This document shows, piece after piece, positions 1 to 8,224 of a stretch of DNA of 64,000 bases. Each line of letters begins with the position of its first letter. The stretch's first letter is position 1. The translations under genes were made by a program, and so were the position numbers. The notes below the pieces were generated by a model that ran no database searches, was not told the origin of the DNA, and saw nothing but the letters and a program-made list of their open reading frames with translations. Source of the DNA: JAMHWF01 sp964371405 (GTDB taxonomy: Bacteria; Pseudomonadota; Gammaproteobacteria; Burkholderiales; Burkholderiaceae_C); the NCBI GenBank assembly GCA_964371405.1, contig CAYJLV010000014.1, positions 1 through 64,000 on the forward strand, in the 5' to 3' direction.

Positions 1-2
1 AT

Positions 3-392
3 GCCGACGGCTACTACTGGTTCGTCGGCCGCGCCGACGACGTGATCAAGTCGGCGGGCCATCTGATCGGACCGTTCGAGGTCGAGAGCGCACTGATGGA
101 GCACCCGGCCGTCGCCGAAGCGGGAGTGATCGGCAAGCCCGACCCGGTGGTCGGCGAGGTCGTCAAGGCATTCGTGTCGCTCAAGCAGGGCCACGCGCCG
201 AGCGACGAGTTGCGCATGGAGCTGCTCGGCCACGCGCGCAAGCGCCTCGGCGCCGCCGTCGCGCCCAAGGAGATCGAGATCCTGCCCGTGCTGCCGCGCA
301 CTCGCAGCGGCAAGATCATGCGCCGCCTGCTGAAGGCGCGCGAGCTCGGCCTGCCCGAAGGCGACACGTCGACGCTGGAGGCCGGCGCGTGA
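3..392 (+). CDS. AMP-dependent acyl-CoA synthetase, C-terminal part (5' end outside window)
   Basis: This is the C-terminal end of an acyl-CoA synthetase (ATP + carboxylic acid + CoA to acyl-CoA). The visible 129 residues hold the hinge motif GRADDVIKSAGHLIGPFEVE and the C-terminal lysine motif RTRSGKIMRR, whose lysine catalyses adenylation. Both are standard for the AMP-binding family (acetyl- to medium-chain acyl-CoA synthetases). The gene begins before the window. Its stop codon overlaps the GTG of the E1 alpha gene (GTGA), so it probably belongs to the same operon and may supply or recover an acyl-CoA linked to that complex. Substrate cannot be told from this fragment. Confidence 0.9.
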   Translation, partial: ADGYYWFVGRADDVIKSAGHLIGPFEVESALMEHPAVAEAGVIGKPDPVVGEVVKAFVSLKQGHAPSDELRMELLGHARKRLGAAVAPKEIEILPVLPRTRSGKIMRRLLKARELGLPEGDTSTLEAGA

Positions 393-1369
393 CGACGAAG
401 CGCCGCGCCGCCGCGCCGCCGCCGACCCACGAGCTGCGACTGCTGCACGACATGCTGCGCGTGCGCCGCCTCGAGGAAAAGAGCGCCGAGCTGTACGGCG
501 CCGGGAAGATCCGCGGTTTCCTCCACCTCTACGTCGGCGAGGAGGCGGTGGCGGCCGGCGCGCTGGCTGCGCTGCGCGACGACGACAACGTCGTCGCCAC
601 CTATCGCGAGCATGCCCACGCGCTGCTCGCCGGCGTGTCGATGGAGCGCATCATGGCCGAGATGTACGGCCGGCGCGAAGGCTGTTCGAGCGGCCGCGGC
701 GGCTCGATGCACCTGTTCGACGCCGACACGCGCTTCTTCGGCGGCAACGCCATCGTCGCCGGCGGCCTGCCGATCGCCGCCGGCCTCGCGCTCGCGTCGC
801 ACCAGCTCCACGAGTCGCGCATCACTGCCTGCTTCTTCGGCGAAGGCGCAGTCGCCGAAGGCGCGTTCCATGAGGCGATGAACCTGGCCGCGCTGTGGCA
901 GCTGCCCGTGCTGTGGCTGTGCGAGAACAATCTGTATGCGATGGGCAGCGCGATCGAGCGCACCGAGTCGCAGACCGACCTGTGCGCCAAGGCGCGCGCC
1001 TACGGCGTCGAGGCGCGCAGCGTCGACGGCATGGACGTCGTCGCGGTGCACGAGGCCGTGAAGGCCGCCGCCGACACGGTGCGCTCGGCGTCGCGGCCCG
1101 TCTTCGTCGAGCTGCGCACCTACCGCTTTCGCGCGCACTCGATGTACGACCCCGAGCTCTACCGCGACAAGGCCGAGGTCGAGGCCTGGAAGATGCGCGG
1201 GCCGATCCACAACTACACCGCGCGGCTGAAGGCGCAGGGCCTGCTGACGGAGGAGCAGTTCCTCGCGCTCGACGCCGAGGTCGGTACCGAGGTGCAGCGC
1301 GCCGTCGACTTCGCCGAGGCCGGCACGCTGGAGCCGCTCGAGGATCTGGGCAAGGACGTCGCCGCATGA
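389..1369 (+). CDS. 2-oxoacid (pyruvate/acetoin) dehydrogenase E1 component, alpha subunit
   Basis: This is the thiamin-diphosphate-dependent decarboxylase subunit of a pyruvate, acetoin or branched 2-oxoacid dehydrogenase complex, 326 aa, usual for the two-subunit E1 alpha family. Residues 104-111 read GGSMHLFD, and the ThDP/Mg motif runs from GEGAVAEG (151-158) to the Asn pair at 180-181. The start is GTG, overlapping the previous stop (GTGA), and the end overlaps the E1 beta start (ATGA), so translation is coupled. The substrate is not decidable from sequence: pyruvate and acetoin enzymes are close relatives. No E3 gene is present in the window. Confidence 0.92.
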   Translation: MTTKRRAAAPPPTHELRLLHDMLRVRRLEEKSAELYGAGKIRGFLHLYVGEEAVAAGALAALRDDDNVVATYREHAHALLAGVSMERIMAEMYGRREGCSSGRGGSMHLFDADTRFFGGNAIVAGGLPIAAGLALASHQLHESRITACFFGEGAVAEGAFHEAMNLAALWQLPVLWLCENNLYAMGSAIERTESQTDLCAKARAYGVEARSVDGMDVVAVHEAVKAAADTVRSASRPVFVELRTYRFRAHSMYDPELYRDKAEVEAWKMRGPIHNYTARLKAQGLLTEEQFLALDAEVGTEVQRAVDFAEAGTLEPLEDLGKDVAA

Positions 1370-2352
1370 AGGCCAGGGCCACGGCGACCACCTATCGCGA
1401 AGCGCTGCGCGAGGCGCACCGCGACGCGCTGTGCCGCGACGAGCGCGTGCTGCTGATGGGCGAGGACGTCGGCCGCTATGGCGGCAGCTATGCCGTCAGC
1501 AAGGGCCTGCTCGACGAGTTCGGGCCGCTGCGGGTGCGCGACACGCCGCTGTCGGAGCTGGGGTTCGTCGGCGCGGGCATCGGTGCCGCGCTGGGCGGCC
1601 TGCGCCCGATCGTCGAGATCATGACGGTCAACTTCAGCCTGCTCGCGCTCGACGCCATCGTCAACACGGCGGCGGCGCTGCGCCACATGTCGGGCGGCCA
1701 GTTCCACGTGCCCGTCGTGATCCGCATGGCCACGGGCGCCGGGCGCCAGCTCGCCGCGCAGCATTCACACAGCCTGGAGAACTGGTACGCCCACGTGCCC
1801 GGGCTGCGCGTGCTCGCGCCCGCGACCGTCGAGGATGCGCGCGGCATGCTGTGGCCGGCGCTCGAATCGCCCGACCCGGTGATCCTCTTCGAGCACGCCC
1901 AGCTCTACAACGCCGAGGGCGAACTGCCGCATGCGTTCACGACGGACATCGCGCACGCGGCGGTGCGACGCGCCGGTGCCGATGTGTCGATCGTCACCTA
2001 CGGCGGCAGCCTGCCGAAGGCGCTCGCCGCCGCCGAGACGCTCGCCGGGCAGCGCGTCGATGCCGAAGTCGTCGATCTGCGCGTGCTGCGACCGCTCGAC
2101 ATCGACACCGTGCTCGCGTCGCTGCGCAAGACGCGGCGCATCGTCGTCGTCGACGAAGGCTGGCGCAGCGGCAGCCTGGCCGGCGAAATCGTCGCACGCG
2201 TCGCCGAAGACGGCCTCTACGACCTCGACGCGCCGCCGGCGCGCGTGTGCAGCGCCGAGGTGCCGATCCCGTATGCCAAGCACCTCGAGGACGCCGCGCT
2301 GCCGCAGCCGGCGAAGATCGTCGATGCCGTGATGCGGCTGATGGCGCCATGA
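1366..2352 (+). CDS. 2-oxoacid (pyruvate/acetoin) dehydrogenase E1 component, beta subunit
   Basis: This is the partner of the E1 alpha subunit, 328 aa, with the typical beginning YREALREAHRDAL and the conserved LLMGEDVGRYGG (transketolase pyrimidine-binding fold). A GAGIGAALGGLRPIVEIM segment and a C-terminal transketolase domain (VVDLRVLRPLDIDTV) follow. The ATG at 1366 overlaps the E1 alpha stop, and the stop region overlaps the E2 start at 2349. Alpha and beta subunits form the heterotetrameric E1 that decarboxylates the 2-oxoacid and loads the acyl group onto the lipoyl arm of E2. Confidence 0.92.
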   Translation: MKARATATTYREALREAHRDALCRDERVLLMGEDVGRYGGSYAVSKGLLDEFGPLRVRDTPLSELGFVGAGIGAALGGLRPIVEIMTVNFSLLALDAIVNTAAALRHMSGGQFHVPVVIRMATGAGRQLAAQHSHSLENWYAHVPGLRVLAPATVEDARGMLWPALESPDPVILFEHAQLYNAEGELPHAFTTDIAHAAVRRAGADVSIVTYGGSLPKALAAAETLAGQRVDAEVVDLRVLRPLDIDTVLASLRKTRRIVVVDEGWRSGSLAGEIVARVAEDGLYDLDAPPARVCSAEVPIPYAKHLEDAALPQPAKIVDAVMRLMAP

Positions 2353-3548
2353 TCGATTTCAAGCTCCCCTCGCTCGGCGCCGACATGGACGAGGGCAAGC
2401 TGCTGCAGTGGAACGTCGTTCCCGGGCAGACGGTGAAGAAGGGCGACATCGTCGCCGTCGTCGACACGTCGAAGGCGGCGGTCGACGTCGAGATCTGGTG
2501 CGACGGCGTCGTGCACGAGCTGATCGCGTCGGTCGGCGAGACGATCCCGGTCGGCACCGTGGTCGCGAGGTTGCTCGCGCCCGGCGAGGCGGCGCCCGCC
2601 GCCACGCAGAAACGCGCGCCGAAGGCCGCGCACAAGCCCTTGGCGACCGCGCCCGTGCCGGCAGCAGTCGCTGCACCGCCCGCCGCGGCCCCTGCCGCCG
2701 CACCCGCGATGCGCCAGCGCGTGCTGCCGGCGGCACGCAAGCTGGCGGCCGAGCTCGGCGTCGACCTGGCCGCGCTGTCCGGCAGCGGCGCCGACGGCGC
2801 CGTGGCGCGCGACGACGTGGAACGCGCGGCGCAGGCAGCGGCGCAGCCGGCTCCCTCGGCCGCGCAGCTCACCGCCGCGGACAAGCAGGCGCAGATGCGG
2901 CGCGCCATCGCCGCCGCGATGAGCCGCTCCAAGCGCGAGATCCCGCACTACTACCTGGCCGAGTCGGTGCCGATGCGCAGCGCGCTCGACTGGCTCGCGA
3001 AGGCGAACGCCGAGCGCCCCGTCACCGAGCGGCTGCTGCCCGCCGTGCTGCTGATCAAGGCCGTCGCACTCGCCGTGCGCAACTACCCGGAAATGAACGG
3101 CTTTTTCTGCGACGGTGAGTTTCGCCCCGGCGCCGCGGCGCACGTCGGCGTGGCGATCGCGCTGCGCCAGGGCGGGCTCATCGCGCCCGCGCTGCACGAC
3201 GCCGGCGACAAACCGCTGCCGGTGCTGATGCGCGAACTCGCCGACCTGGTGCAACGCTGCCGCGCAGGCAGCCTGCGCAGCTCCGAGATGTCGGACCCGA
3301 CGATCACCGTCACCAACCTCGGCGACCAGGGCGTCGACAGCGTGCACGGCGTGATCTACCCGCCGCAGGTGGCGCTGGTCGGCTTCGGTCGCGTGGCCTC
3401 GCGGCCGGTCGTCGAGGGTGAACGCGTCGTCGCGATGTCCACCGTCGTCGCCAGCTTGGCGGCGGATCACCGCGTGAGCGACGGCCACCGCGGCGCGCTG
3501 TTTCTGGCAAAGCTGCGCGCGCTGCTGCAACAGCCCGGGAACCTGTAA
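2349..3548 (+). CDS. Dihydrolipoamide acyltransferase (E2) of the 2-oxoacid dehydrogenase complex
   Basis: This is the E2 core protein, 399 aa, which moves the acyl group from its lipoyl arm to CoA. It has one lipoyl domain (1-76) with the lipoylated lysine K42 in DTSKAAVD and an Ala/Pro-rich linker (80-120). A peripheral-subunit-binding domain (about 123-158) follows, then a catalytic domain ending in HRVSDG (from His374), the acyltransferase motif. The presence of the binding domain implies recruitment of an E3 encoded elsewhere. The ATG at 2349 overlaps the E1 beta stop (ATGA). A lipoate ligase gene at 52470 could service K42, which is inference. Confidence 0.92.
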   Translation: MIDFKLPSLGADMDEGKLLQWNVVPGQTVKKGDIVAVVDTSKAAVDVEIWCDGVVHELIASVGETIPVGTVVARLLAPGEAAPAATQKRAPKAAHKPLATAPVPAAVAAPPAAAPAAAPAMRQRVLPAARKLAAELGVDLAALSGSGADGAVARDDVERAAQAAAQPAPSAAQLTAADKQAQMRRAIAAAMSRSKREIPHYYLAESVPMRSALDWLAKANAERPVTERLLPAVLLIKAVALAVRNYPEMNGFFCDGEFRPGAAAHVGVAIALRQGGLIAPALHDAGDKPLPVLMRELADLVQRCRAGSLRSSEMSDPTITVTNLGDQGVDSVHGVIYPPQVALVGFGRVASRPVVEGERVVAMSTVVASLAADHRVSDGHRGALFLAKLRALLQQPGNL

Positions 3549-3564
3549 CGAGGAGAGCACTGCG

Positions 3565-3819
3565 ATGAACGACGCCGAGCTGCGCCACGCGATCGTGAGC
3601 GTGATCCGCACCGTTGCACCCGAGGTCGATGAGGCTGACCTCGACCCCGCGCCGGCGCTGCGCGAGCAGATCGATCTCGACTCGATGGACTGGCTCAACG
3701 TGATCGTCGGCTTTCACAAGCGCTTTGGCGTCGACATACCGGAGGCCGACTACGCGAAGCTGGTGAGCCTGGCCGACATCGCGGCCTATCTTCGCGCGCA
3801 CGGCGCCGTCACCGACTGA
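3565..3819 (+). CDS. Acyl carrier protein-like protein
   Basis: This is an 84-aa acyl-carrier-protein family member. Ser40 in DLDSMDWLN is the expected phosphopantetheine attachment site, inside the four-helix acidic fold. It follows the E2 gene by 16 bases with a good ribosome site (GAGGAG), so it reads as the last gene of the dehydrogenase operon. It is distinct from the housekeeping fatty-acid AcpP (different motif context, no fab genes nearby). A carrier protein beside a lipoyl acyltransferase and an acyl-CoA synthetase suggests acyl transfer onto a phosphopantetheine arm. Its partner is unknown. Confidence 0.85.
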   Translation: MNDAELRHAIVSVIRTVAPEVDEADLDPAPALREQIDLDSMDWLNVIVGFHKRFGVDIPEADYAKLVSLADIAAYLRAHGAVTD

Positions 3820-3880
3820 AACGCGCGGTCATTGCAGCCTCGGGTAGGATGCATCGTCCATCGACAGCAGTTCCCCGCCG

Positions 3881-4420
3881 ATGACCCGACTCTCCCGCCG
3901 CGGCTTCGTCGCCGCCTTCGCCACCGCCGCTGCCGTGCCGCTGGTCGCCGTGCCGCGGCGCGCCGGGGCCGCCACCGCGCCGCGCGTGCTGCGCCTGGAC
4001 CACCTGCACACCGGCGAGCGCCTCGAAGTCGAATACTTCTGCGCCGGCAGCTACCTGCCCGACGCGCTCGACTCGGCGAACCGGCTGCTGCGCGACTTCC
4101 GCACCGGCCACGTCGGCACGATCGACCCGCAGCTTCTCGACCTGCTGCATCGCCTCGCGCTGACGACCGAAACGCGCCGGCCGTTCCAGATCATCTCGGG
4201 CTACCGCTCCCCCGCCACCAACGAGATGCTGCGCGGCAAGAGCCGCGGCGTCGCCACGCACAGCCTGCACATGACGGGCCAGGCGATCGACATCCGCCTC
4301 GCCGACGTGCCGCTCGCCGCGCTGCGCGACACGGCGCTCGCCGCGCGCGCCGGCGGCGTCGGCTACTACCCGGGGTCGAACTTCGTTCACGTGGACACCG
4401 GGCGCGTGCGCGCCTGGTAG
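3881..4420 (+). CDS. MepK/YcbK-like DUF882 murein endopeptidase, Tat-exported
   Basis: This is a 179-aa periplasmic peptidoglycan endopeptidase of the YcbK/MepK (DUF882, peptidase M15-like) family. The N-terminus, RLSRRGFVAAFATAAAV, is a twin-arginine signal. Expected zinc ligands are visible as His130 and Asp137 in HSLHMTGQAIDIRL and His170 in NFVHVD, and SGYRSPATN is also typical. In E. coli, MepK cleaves 3-3 crosslinks made by L,D-transpeptidases. Here the gene converges on an LdtD-like gene 34 bases downstream, which supports the same partnership. Confidence 0.88.
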   Translation: MTRLSRRGFVAAFATAAAVPLVAVPRRAGAATAPRVLRLDHLHTGERLEVEYFCAGSYLPDALDSANRLLRDFRTGHVGTIDPQLLDLLHRLALTTETRRPFQIISGYRSPATNEMLRGKSRGVATHSLHMTGQAIDIRLADVPLAALRDTALAARAGGVGYYPGSNFVHVDTGRVRAW

Positions 4421-4454
4421 TGGCGGTCGCGGACACACGCTGAGTCAGAACGTT

Positions 4455-6161
4455 TCAGTCCGGCGGCCGCCTCTGCGCCAGCGCGCGCTCGAGCCGCGCG
4501 TCGTGCCGGTAGATGTCGTCCGCGAACCAGCCGGCGCTGCCGTCGCCCGGCGCGATCGCTGTCGTGTAGTACAGCAGCACGGCCAGCGGCTGCTTCAGGT
4601 TGACCTGCAGCGTGCGCGTCCCGTTCATCGCTTCGGCGATGCGCTCGCGCGTCCACTCGGGTTGGTCGCGCAGCACCCATTGCGCCAGCTCGACCGGGCG
4701 CTCGAGGCGCACGCAGCCGTGGCTGAAGTCGCGCCGGGCGCGGCCGAACAGCTGCCGCGCCGGCGTGTCGTGCATGTAGACGGCGTCGTCGTTCGGGAAC
4801 ATGAACTTGACCAGGCCGAGCGAGTTCTTCGGCCCCGGGCGCTGGCGCAGTCGCAGCCGGCCGTCGCGCAGCGCCTCGATCGCATCGCTCGTCTGCGCGA
4901 CGGCGCGCGCGTCGTCGCCCGGGCCGGCGACGATCTCCATGTCGTTGCGCGCGAGATACGATGCGTCGCGCGCGAGCGCCGGCAGGGTCTCGTTGCGCAC
5001 GATGGAGCGCGGCACGTTCCAGTAGGGACGGATGATGATGTGGCTCATCTCGCCGAACAGCAGCGGCGTCTGCGTGTTCAGCGCGCGACCGACGACGACG
5101 TTCATCGCCAGCGGTTCAGCCGGCCCGCCGCCCCGGCCTGCTGCCGGATCGACGGCCCACAGGCGGAACATCGGAATGTTGATCGCGACGAATGGCCGCC
5201 CATCGAGCGCCGGCAGCCAGCGCAGCCGCTCGAGCGACAGCTCGATCTGGCGCACGCGCTGTGCCGGTGGCGCGCCGAGCGCGGCGAGCGTCGTGCGCCC
5301 GATCGCGCCGTCGGCGTCGAGACCGTGGCGCGCCTGGAAGCGCTTGACGGCGTCGACCAGTGCGCCGTCGTAGGCCGTGTCGTCGGGCGCCGCGGGCTGC
5401 GGTGCCAGGTCGCCGATCGCGACGAGGCGCTGCCGCAGCGCGCCGATGCCCGTCCAGGCGTCGCCCGGCTTCACCGAGCGCGCCTTCGGCGGCAGCGTGG
5501 GCAGCGGCGCCGCTGCGGCCGGGTCGGCGGCGATCGCGCGCCAGCGCGCCAGCAGGGCGCGCAGCGCGCCGTACTGCTGCAGTGCCGGCCGCGCCTGCTG
5601 CGCCGCGGCGTCGATGCGATCGGCCGCCAGTGCTGCACCGAGCACCGCCGCCCAGTCGTGCTCGCGGCTGCGCGGCGGCACGCGAAAGCCGATGCTGCGC
5701 GGGTCGATGCGGCCGGAACGCAGCTCGCGCAGATAGCGCAGCACGGCGCGGCTGAGCGCGGTATCGAAGGCGACGGCGGCCCCGGCGTCGCCGGCTGCGG
5801 CCGGCAACGCGGCGGCGGCGGCCGACAGCTCGGCGGCGCGGTAGTCGCGCGGGTCGAGCCCGTCGGCCGCGGCATCGGCGAGCAACGCCAGCGCATCCCT
5901 TGCCGGGCGCGTCGGCCGCCCTGCGGCGTCGAGCCACAGGGGGGCCCAGCGGCGCGCTTCGTAGAGGCGGCGCAGTTCACCCTGCGCAGGGCCGACGGCG
6001 CGCTCGATGGGGGCCATCGGCGTTGCGGCCGGCGCTGGCGGCACGGGCGCGGCGCCGGCGAGTGCGGCGCCGAGCGCAGCCGCCGCGATGACGACGGCGC
6101 GGGCCGGCCCGGCGCAGCGCGCACGCCTGCGGAGGGTCGCAGCCGGCACGGGCGCGTTCAA
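4455..6161 (-). CDS. L,D-transpeptidase, LdtD/YcbB-like
   Basis: This 568-aa exported murein L,D-transpeptidase forms 3-3 peptidoglycan crosslinks. After a signal/anchor (about 1-45) comes a long helical N-terminal part and a peptidoglycan-binding domain (about 235-295, YDGALVDAVKRFQARHGL). The YkuD catalytic domain follows, with the active-site motif SHGCVRLERP (Cys near 483). The organisation matches E. coli LdtD. The only start that keeps the full signal peptide is TTG at 6161, overlapping the CbpM stop (TTGA); GTG at 6149 is an alternative. It is last in the cbpA-cbpM-ldt order and convergent with the MepK-like gene. Confidence 0.88.
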   Translation of the reverse strand: MNAPVPAATLRRRARCAGPARAVVIAAAALGAALAGAAPVPPAPAATPMAPIERAVGPAQGELRRLYEARRWAPLWLDAAGRPTRPARDALALLADAAADGLDPRDYRAAELSAAAAALPAAAGDAGAAVAFDTALSRAVLRYLRELRSGRIDPRSIGFRVPPRSREHDWAAVLGAALAADRIDAAAQQARPALQQYGALRALLARWRAIAADPAAAAPLPTLPPKARSVKPGDAWTGIGALRQRLVAIGDLAPQPAAPDDTAYDGALVDAVKRFQARHGLDADGAIGRTTLAALGAPPAQRVRQIELSLERLRWLPALDGRPFVAINIPMFRLWAVDPAAGRGGGPAEPLAMNVVVGRALNTQTPLLFGEMSHIIIRPYWNVPRSIVRNETLPALARDASYLARNDMEIVAGPGDDARAVAQTSDAIEALRDGRLRLRQRPGPKNSLGLVKFMFPNDDAVYMHDTPARQLFGRARRDFSHGCVRLERPVELAQWVLRDQPEWTRERIAEAMNGTRTLQVNLKQPLAVLLYYTTAIAPGDGSAGWFADDIYRHDARLERALAQRRPPD

Positions 6162-6454
6162 GAACGCGGCCGCTGCAGGCGCAGCGCGTTCAGCTCGTCG
6201 ATCAGGTCGAGCGCGAGGGCGACGCCGGGCGGATTGATCTCGAGGTCGCGCGCGAGGCGGATCGCGAGCCGCGCGCGCTGCAGCAGCGTGCCTTCGAAGC
6301 GCCAGTCGGCCGGGTCGCTGCCGGCGGCGCCCAGCACGCCTTCGTGCACCAGCTCGACGATCAGTTCGACCTCGCAGCGGCAGGCGCGGCTGAGCTGCTG
6401 CACGTCGAACTCGAGGTCGTCGTCGAGGACGGCGCGCAATTGATCGTTCGTCAT
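6158..6454 (-). CDS. cbpM: Chaperone modulatory protein CbpM
   Basis: This 98-aa protein is the size and character of CbpM, the small partner that binds the J domain of CbpA and inhibits its co-chaperone and DNA-binding activity. The N-terminal part (DVQQLSRACRCEVELIVELV) is a MerR-like helix-turn-helix segment, and an acidic helical C-terminus (LARDLEINPPGVALALDLID) follows. Its ATG overlaps the CbpA stop (ATGA), so the two are translationally coupled as in known cbpAM operons. The identification rests on both sequence character and this arrangement. Confidence 0.85.
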   Translation of the reverse strand: MTNDQLRAVLDDDLEFDVQQLSRACRCEVELIVELVHEGVLGAAGSDPADWRFEGTLLQRARLAIRLARDLEINPPGVALALDLIDELNALRLQRPRS

Positions 6455-7401
6455 GCGTCCTCCTCCTCCTTCAATGCGGCACGCGGATCGAAGCGCGGGA
6501 ACGCGCGCGCCATCGCGCGCCAGCCCTCCTGCGCAGCGCTGCTGTCGGCCGGCGGCAGCACGACGCCGAGCACGACGTAGAAGTCGCCCGGCGGCCGCCC
6601 CGGCAGGCCCTTGCCCTTCAGGCGCAGCTTGCGGCCGGCCTGCGAGCCGGGCGGGACTTTCAATTCGACGGCGCCCTCGGGCGTCGGCGCCGTGACGGCG
6701 GCGCCGAGCGCCGCTTCCCACGGCGCGACGGGCAGCTCGAGCAGCACGTCGCGGCCGTCGACGCGGTAGAGCCGGTGCGGCCGGAACTCGATCTCGAGGT
6801 AGAGGTCGCCGCCGTTCGCGCCCTGCCCGGCCAGGCGCAGGTGCTGGCCGGCGCGCACGCCTTTCGGGATCGTCACGTCGATCTGGCGCTCGTGCAGCGC
6901 GACGCGGCCTTCGTTGTCGAGTGCCGGCATGCGCAGCGCGATGCGTTGGCGCGCGCCGCGATAGGCGTCCTCGATGTCGATCGCGACCTTGGCATGGTGG
7001 TCCTGCGCGCGGCTGCGCGCCGCGCCGCCGAAGCCGCGCGCGCCGCGCGCCGCGCGGCCGAACAGCGCCTCGAAGAAGTCGCTGTGCGCGCCGAGGTCGC
7101 CGGCGTCGAAACCGCCGCCATCGCCGGCCCCGCTGAACTCGAAGCCGGCGTCCCAGTCCGGCGGCGGCTCGGCGCCGCGCTGCTGCCAGCGCCGGCCGAC
7201 TTCGTCGTAGGCGGCGCGCTTCTCGGCGTCCTGCAGCACTTCCCAGGCCTCGGCGACGTCCTTGAAGCGCGCCTCGGCGTCGGACTCCTTCGAGACGTCG
7301 GGGTGGTACTTGCGCGCCAGCTTGCGGTAGGCGCGCTTGATCTCTTCGGCCGGCGCGTCGCGCGCGACGCCGAGCGTGGCGTAGTAGTCCTTGTATTGCA
7401 T
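6451..7401 (-). CDS. cbpA: Curved-DNA-binding DnaJ-class co-chaperone CbpA
   Basis: This is a 316-aa DnaJ-type co-chaperone for DnaK that also binds DNA. The J domain spans about 1-70 with the HPD signature at 33-35. A Gly/Phe/Asp-rich linker follows, then two C-terminal beta-domains (IDVTIPKGVRAGQHLRLAGQ and the KVPPGSQAGRKLRLKGKGLP segment). There is no zinc finger, which separates CbpA from DnaJ. The start ATG at 7401 precedes the typical QYKDYYATLGV. It is the first gene of the cbpA-cbpM-ldt run, and no FNR-like site was seen ahead of it. Confidence 0.93.
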   Translation of the reverse strand: MQYKDYYATLGVARDAPAEEIKRAYRKLARKYHPDVSKESDAEARFKDVAEAWEVLQDAEKRAAYDEVGRRWQQRGAEPPPDWDAGFEFSGAGDGGGFDAGDLGAHSDFFEALFGRAARGARGFGGAARSRAQDHHAKVAIDIEDAYRGARQRIALRMPALDNEGRVALHERQIDVTIPKGVRAGQHLRLAGQGANGGDLYLEIEFRPHRLYRVDGRDVLLELPVAPWEAALGAAVTAPTPEGAVELKVPPGSQAGRKLRLKGKGLPGRPPGDFYVVLGVVLPPADSSAAQEGWRAMARAFPRFDPRAALKEEEDA

Positions 7402-7427
7402 GCAGGTGTGTCCGAGTCGTGCGCCCT

Positions 7428-8120
7428 TCAGGCCGTCAGCATACGGTGCGCCGCGCGGCTGCGGTGCAGCAGGAGCGCCGTGCCGCACAGCGCGAGCCAG
7501 CCGACGCCGAGCGCGACGCCGGCGAGTGCGTCGCTCGGGTAGTGGCGACCGAGCGCGACGCGGCTCAACGCCACCGTGGCCACGAGAATCGTTGCGCCGG
7601 TCGCTGCCACGCCAGCCATGCGCCGGCGCCTCCGGCCCTCCAGCGCGAGCAGGAGCGCCAGCGCGCCCCACAGCAGCGTCGCGCTCGCGACGTGACCGCT
7701 CGGGAAGCTGTGGTCGGTTGCCGCGGCAAGGGCAGCGTCGGCGTGGGGGCGTGCACGCTCGAGTGCGTGTTTCAGCAGGTGGTTGAGTGCGCTGCCGCCG
7801 AACACAGCTGCCGCCAGCATCGCGGCGGCAGCGCGGTCGCCGCACCACGTGATGGCGAGCGTGAATGCCGTCGTCATCGCCAGCACGACGCGCGGCGCAT
7901 GCAGTGCCGACACGGCGGCGAGCCACGTTGTCCACGCCGGCGCGAGGCCGCGCTGCAGCGCATCGACTGCGCGCTCATCCCAGGCGGCCGGGACGGCGCC
8001 GGCACCCAGCGTGCAGGCCAGTGCGGCCAGCACTGCCGCGGCCGCCAGTGCCGTGCCCAAGCCGATCGCGACGACGGCGGTGCGGCGCGGGGCCAAGGGT
8101 GCGGCAGATCGGTCATTCAC
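7428..8120 (-). CDS. PAP2-family membrane phosphatase
   Basis: This 230-aa integral membrane lipid phosphatase has the three PAP2 signature blocks: KHALERARPH, SFPSGHVAS, and SRVALGRHYPSDALAG (the catalytic histidines are in the last two). Five to six hydrophobic segments are visible. Family members dephosphorylate undecaprenyl diphosphate, phosphatidic acid or phosphatidylglycerophosphate; the substrate here is unknown. It is divergent from the phosphoribosyltransferase gene, and the shared 104-base promoter region holds a perfect FNR-like palindrome. Confidence 0.9.
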   Translation of the reverse strand: MNDRSAAPLAPRRTAVVAIGLGTALAAAAVLAALACTLGAGAVPAAWDERAVDALQRGLAPAWTTWLAAVSALHAPRVVLAMTTAFTLAITWCGDRAAAAMLAAAVFGGSALNHLLKHALERARPHADAALAAATDHSFPSGHVASATLLWGALALLLALEGRRRRRMAGVAATGATILVATVALSRVALGRHYPSDALAGVALGVGWLALCGTALLLHRSRAAHRMLTA

Positions 8121-8153
8121 GCCGCCACGGTAGCGACTGGCGCATCATCGGTG

Positions 8154-8167
8154 TTGCGCAAGCGCAA
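8154..8167. promoter_or_regulatory. FNR-like box between PAP2 and phosphoribosyltransferase genes
   Basis: TTGCGCAAGCGCAA is a perfect 14-bp palindrome (half-site TTGCG, four-base spacer). It lies 34 bases before the PAP2 start and 57 before the phosphoribosyltransferase start. It is one of ten similar sites in the window. Confidence 0.6.
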
Positions 8168-8224
8168 GACGCCGCCCGCGGCGCCGCGCGACAGTCGGGC
8201 TGCGCACACGGAAGGGACGACGCC

